64,000 bases of DNA, taken from Hyphomicrobiales bacterium. Lineage in GTDB: Bacteria > Pseudomonadota > Alphaproteobacteria > Rhizobiales > Rhizobiaceae. Positions within the stretch are counted from its first letter, which is position 1. Every line of letters begins with the position of its first letter. Under the pieces are notes generated by a model, which searched no databases, had not been told where the DNA came from, and was given only the letters and a program-made list of their open reading frames with translations. A program made the position numbers and the translations under genes. This document shows positions 61,666 through 64,000 of this stretch, in pieces. The stretch spans positions 62,001-126,000 of the forward strand of contig UEIF01000030.1 in assembly GCA_900468805.1 (NCBI GenBank), in the 5' to 3' direction.

Positions 61666-63486
61666 ATGGCACTTCGCAACATCGCGATCATCGCGCACGT
61701 TGACCATGGCAAAACCACCCTCGTCGACGAGCTTCTGAAACAGTCCGGCTCGTTCCGCGAGAACCAGCGCGTCGCAGAACGCGTGATGGACTCGAACGAC
61801 CTTGAAAAAGAACGCGGCATCACCATTCTCGCCAAGGCGACCTCGGTGGAATGGAAGGGTGTCCGTATCAACATCGTCGACACCCCCGGTCACGCCGACT
61901 TCGGCGGTGAGGTCGAGCGCATCCTGTCGATGGTGGATGGTGCGATCGTTCTGGTCGACTCTTCCGAAGGTCCGATGCCGCAGACGAAGTTCGTCGTCTC
62001 CAAGGCGCTGAAGGTCGGCCTGCGCCCGATCGTCGCGATCAACAAGATCGACCGTCCCGACGGCCGCCACGAAGAAGTCATCAACGAAGTCTTCGACCTC
62101 TTCGCCAATCTCGACGCGACCGACGAGCAGCTTGACTTCCCGATCCTCTATGGTTCCGGCCGCGACGGCTGGATGAACGTCAATCCTGAGGGACCGAAGG
62201 ATCAGGGTCTTGCTCCGCTTCTCGACCTGGTGCTCAAGCATGTGCCGGAGCCGACTGTCGAAGAAGGCCCGTTCCGCATGATCGGCACGATCCTCGAAGC
62301 CAATCCCTTCCTCGGCCGTATCATCACCGGCCGCATCGCATCGGGCTCGATCAAGCCGAACCAGGCCGTCAAGGTTCTCGGCCAGGATGGCAAGCTGATC
62401 GAAACCGGCCGAATTTCCAAGATCCTGGCTTTCCGCGGTATCGAGCGGACGGCGATCGACGAAGCACATGCGGGCGACATCGTCGCGATCGCTGGCCTCT
62501 CCAAGGGCACTGTCGCTGATACTTTCTGCGATCCGGCCGTTTCGGAAGCCATGAAAGCGCAGCCTATCGATCCGCCGACCGTCACCATGTCCTTTATCGT
62601 CAACGACAGCCCGCTGGCGGGCACCGAAGGCGACAAGGTGACGAGCCGCGTCATCCGCGATCGTCTCTTCAAGGAAGCAGAAGGCAACGTCGCCCTGAAG
62701 ATCGAAGAAGCCGAAGGCAAGGATTCGTTCTACGTATCCGGTCGCGGCGAACTTCAGCTTGCCGTTCTCATCGAAACCATGCGTCGCGAAGGCTTCGAGC
62801 TTGCCGTATCGCGTCCGCGCGTCGTGATGCATAAGGACGAAAGCGGCCAGCTTCTGGAGCCGATCGAAGAAGTTGTCGTCGACGTCGACGAAGAACATTC
62901 CGGCGTCGTCGTACAGAAGATGTCGGAGCGCAAGGCCGAAATGGTCGAGCTGCGTCCCTCGGGAGGCAACCGCCTTCGCCTGCGTTTCTATGCACCGACC
63001 CGTGGCCTGATCGGCTATCAGTCGGAATTGTTGACGGATACGCGCGGCACGGCGATCATGAACCGTCTGTTCCACGACTACCAGCCCTACAAGGGGGTGA
63101 TCGGTGGCCGCGTCAACGGCGTGCTGCTCGCCAACGCTTCCGGCGAAGCCGTCGCCTATGCGATGTTCAACCTGGAAGATCGCGGCCCGATGATCATCGA
63201 GCCGGGTGAAAAGGTTTATGCCGGTATGATCATCGGCATCCATTCGCGCGACAACGATCTTGAAGTGAACGTTCTCAAGGGCAAGCAGCTGACCAACATC
63301 CGCGCTGCCGGCAAGGACGAAGCAGTGAAGCTGACGCCGCCTATCCGCATGACGCTTGATCGTGCTCTCTCCTGGATCCAGGACGACGAGTTGATGGAAG
63401 TGACACCGAAGAACATTCGTCTGCGTAAGATGTATCTCGACGCCAACGACCGCAAGCGGTTCGAAAAGTCGAAGGCAGCCCTCTGA
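61666..63486 (+). CDS. typA: Translational GTPase TypA/BipA
   Basis: A 606-residue ribosome-associated GTPase. G1 AHVDHGKTTLVDELL, G2 RGITI, G3 DTPGHADFGGEVER, G4 NKIDRPDGR. Domain V and C-terminal blocks SGRGELQLAVLIETMRREGFEL and TRGLIGYQSELLTDTRGTAIMN are typical. It assists 50S assembly and translation under stress and cold. It is monocistronic with a strong terminator. Confidence 0.97.
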   Translation: MALRNIAIIAHVDHGKTTLVDELLKQSGSFRENQRVAERVMDSNDLEKERGITILAKATSVEWKGVRINIVDTPGHADFGGEVERILSMVDGAIVLVDSSEGPMPQTKFVVSKALKVGLRPIVAINKIDRPDGRHEEVINEVFDLFANLDATDEQLDFPILYGSGRDGWMNVNPEGPKDQGLAPLLDLVLKHVPEPTVEEGPFRMIGTILEANPFLGRIITGRIASGSIKPNQAVKVLGQDGKLIETGRISKILAFRGIERTAIDEAHAGDIVAIAGLSKGTVADTFCDPAVSEAMKAQPIDPPTVTMSFIVNDSPLAGTEGDKVTSRVIRDRLFKEAEGNVALKIEEAEGKDSFYVSGRGELQLAVLIETMRREGFELAVSRPRVVMHKDESGQLLEPIEEVVVDVDEEHSGVVVQKMSERKAEMVELRPSGGNRLRLRFYAPTRGLIGYQSELLTDTRGTAIMNRLFHDYQPYKGVIGGRVNGVLLANASGEAVAYAMFNLEDRGPMIIEPGEKVYAGMIIGIHSRDNDLEVNVLKGKQLTNIRAAGKDEAVKLTPPIRMTLDRALSWIQDDELMEVTPKNIRLRKMYLDANDRKRFEKSKAAL

Positions 63487-63504
63487 TAGCCTAGAGGAAC
63501 TCTT

Positions 63505-63535
63505 AAAACCCCGGCCCTCGCGCCGGGGTTTTTTA
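63505..63535 (+). terminator. Rho-independent terminator after typA
   Basis: Stem AAAACCCCGGC/GCCGGGGTTTT with loop CCTCGC and a T tract continuing after the stem, 19 bp past the typA stop. Confidence 0.93.
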
Positions 63536-63570
63536 TTGTGCGCTGCGTCGATTCCTTCTTGTGACAATCG

Positions 63571-63585
63571 TTAAAAAAGCGTTAA
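63571..63585 (+). promoter_or_regulatory. CtrA-like box upstream of the GNAT gene
   Basis: TTAA-AAAAGCG-TTAA fits TTAA-N7-TTAA with A instead of C at the last position. A GATTC site lies at 63550-63554. It lies about 100 bp before the final gene. Confidence 0.4.
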
Positions 63586-63683
63586 ATTTTCTCTGTCGTC
63601 CACATATCAAGTCTGTGGGCAATCGATCACGTTGCGGTCGCCGCAGATGGTTAATTGCCTCCAGCGGGACCAGAGTAAGCGTT

Positions 63684-64000
63684 ATGAAGACGTTGTCGAT
63701 TGATGTCCGGCGGGCCGAACCGCATGATGCCCGAGCCATATCGGAAGCCCATCGGCTTTCCTGGCAGCATACTTATGCGGGCATCATTCCGCATCGCGCT
63801 CTCAGCCACATGATTGAGCGCCGCGGGGAGACCTGGTGGCGCAAAGCGACACGTGGCCCGGCAACGCTACTGGTTCTCGACGTGGCAGGCACCGTGGCGG
63901 GCTATGCCACCCTTGGCCTCAACCGTGCCCGTGCGCTGCCGCAGGAGGGCGAAATCTATGAGCTCTACCTGCGTCCGGAATATCAGGGCATCGGCCTCGG
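63684..64000 (+). CDS. GNAT family N-acetyltransferase, 3' end cut off
   Basis: The first 105 codons are in the window. MKTLSIDVRRAEPHDARAI is a GNAT beginning, then AHRLSWQHTYAGIIPHRAL, a stretch seen in the RimI/YhbS-like family, and the reading ends at EIYELYLRPEYQGIGLG, the start of the acetyl-CoA loop (Q/RxxGxG/A). Substrate not predictable. The start codon follows a weak ribosome-binding site. Confidence 0.85.
   Translation, partial: MKTLSIDVRRAEPHDARAISEAHRLSWQHTYAGIIPHRALSHMIERRGETWWRKATRGPATLLVLDVAGTVAGYATLGLNRARALPQEGEIYELYLRPEYQGIGL

Noticed and set aside
61657..63567. A 636-codon open frame on the minus strand opposite typA
   Set aside because: TypA GTPase motifs are complete on the plus strand; the minus reading is compositionally biased only.
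1..64000. CRISPR arrays, prophage, insertion sequences or an integrative element
   Set aside because: No regularly spaced direct repeats, transposase, integrase or phage structural genes were found, and composition is even except for a short A/T-rich gap.

Overview
This 64 kb window is chromosomal DNA of an alphaproteobacterium of the order Hyphomicrobiales (Rhizobiales), most likely Rhizobium or a close relative. The support is the gene order (rpsP-rimM-trmD-rplS near ffh, dapF-mtaB-ftsY, ccmABCD-cycY beside acnA, glnK-amtB before ftsK), the L19 and S16 proteins with Ala/Glu-rich tails, an IalB-family protein, CtrA-type TTAA-N7-TTAA boxes next to GANTC sites, and palindromic intergenic elements of a kind common in rhizobia. 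Coding density is high and composition is even. I saw no integrase, transposase, phage gene, CRISPR array or toxin-antitoxin pair, so this is mostly core chromosome rather than an island.

Layout. 1-5.3 kb: a peptide ABC importer (binding protein and two permeases) divergent from a ROK regulator and an M81 (MlrC-type) peptidase that runs off the left edge. 5.4-10.5 kb: tRNA-Gly(GCC), a prolyl-tRNA editing protein, a thioredoxin-TPR protein, a Lon N-terminal-domain protein, a Trm112-like protein, a ubiquinone-type hydroxylase and TesB. 10.5-17.2 kb: glnK-amtB behind a sigma-54 promoter, then ftsK, lolA and exonuclease III. 17.2-20.4 kb: a cNMP-binding protein with a response regulator, an L,D-transpeptidase, an aldo/keto reductase and a small secreted protein. 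20.6-23.9 kb: leuC and a permease/binding-protein pair without an ATPase. 24-28.7 kb, minus strand: rplS, trmD, rimM, rpsP, chorismate mutase and ffh. 29-34.3 kb, plus strand: a small unknown gene, dapF, mtaB, ftsY, septation protein A and a DUF2585 protein. 34.3-37.2 kb, minus strand: cytochrome c maturation genes ccmABCD-cycY. 37.5-41.8 kb: acnA, a DUF1223 protein and a DUF2794 protein. 41.8-48.5 kb: an acetyltransferase, a Bax-inhibitor-1 protein with a structured leader, ybbP-ybbA divergent from tesA, thpR, and a phosphatase that overlaps thpR tail to tail. 48.5-55.6 kb: pterin dehydratase, a YkvA protein, an ECF sigma factor, an IalB protein, rlmN, a three-gene ABC transporter whose permease carries an apparent frameshift, and a LysE exporter. 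55.7-64 kb: an SDR oxidoreductase, argG, a second LysE exporter, an unknown gene with a CtrA box, an M3 oligopeptidase, typA, and the start of a GNAT acetyltransferase cut by the right edge.

Themes. Much of the window serves translation and protein export (SRP Ffh and FtsY, RlmN, TrmD, RimM, MtaB, L19, S16, BipA, LolA), nitrogen and amino-acid supply (GlnK-AmtB, LeuC, DapF, ArgG, ABC importers, LysE exporters), respiration (Ccm, aconitase, ubiquinone hydroxylase) and division (FtsK, septation protein A). No clearly new multi-gene system stands out. The most useful leads are regulatory or structural: leaders before ffh and the Bax-inhibitor gene, three CtrA-type boxes, the sigma-54/NtrC region of glnK, a G6-tract frameshift in an otherwise intact transporter, two ABC systems without nearby ATPases, and a few small unknown genes.
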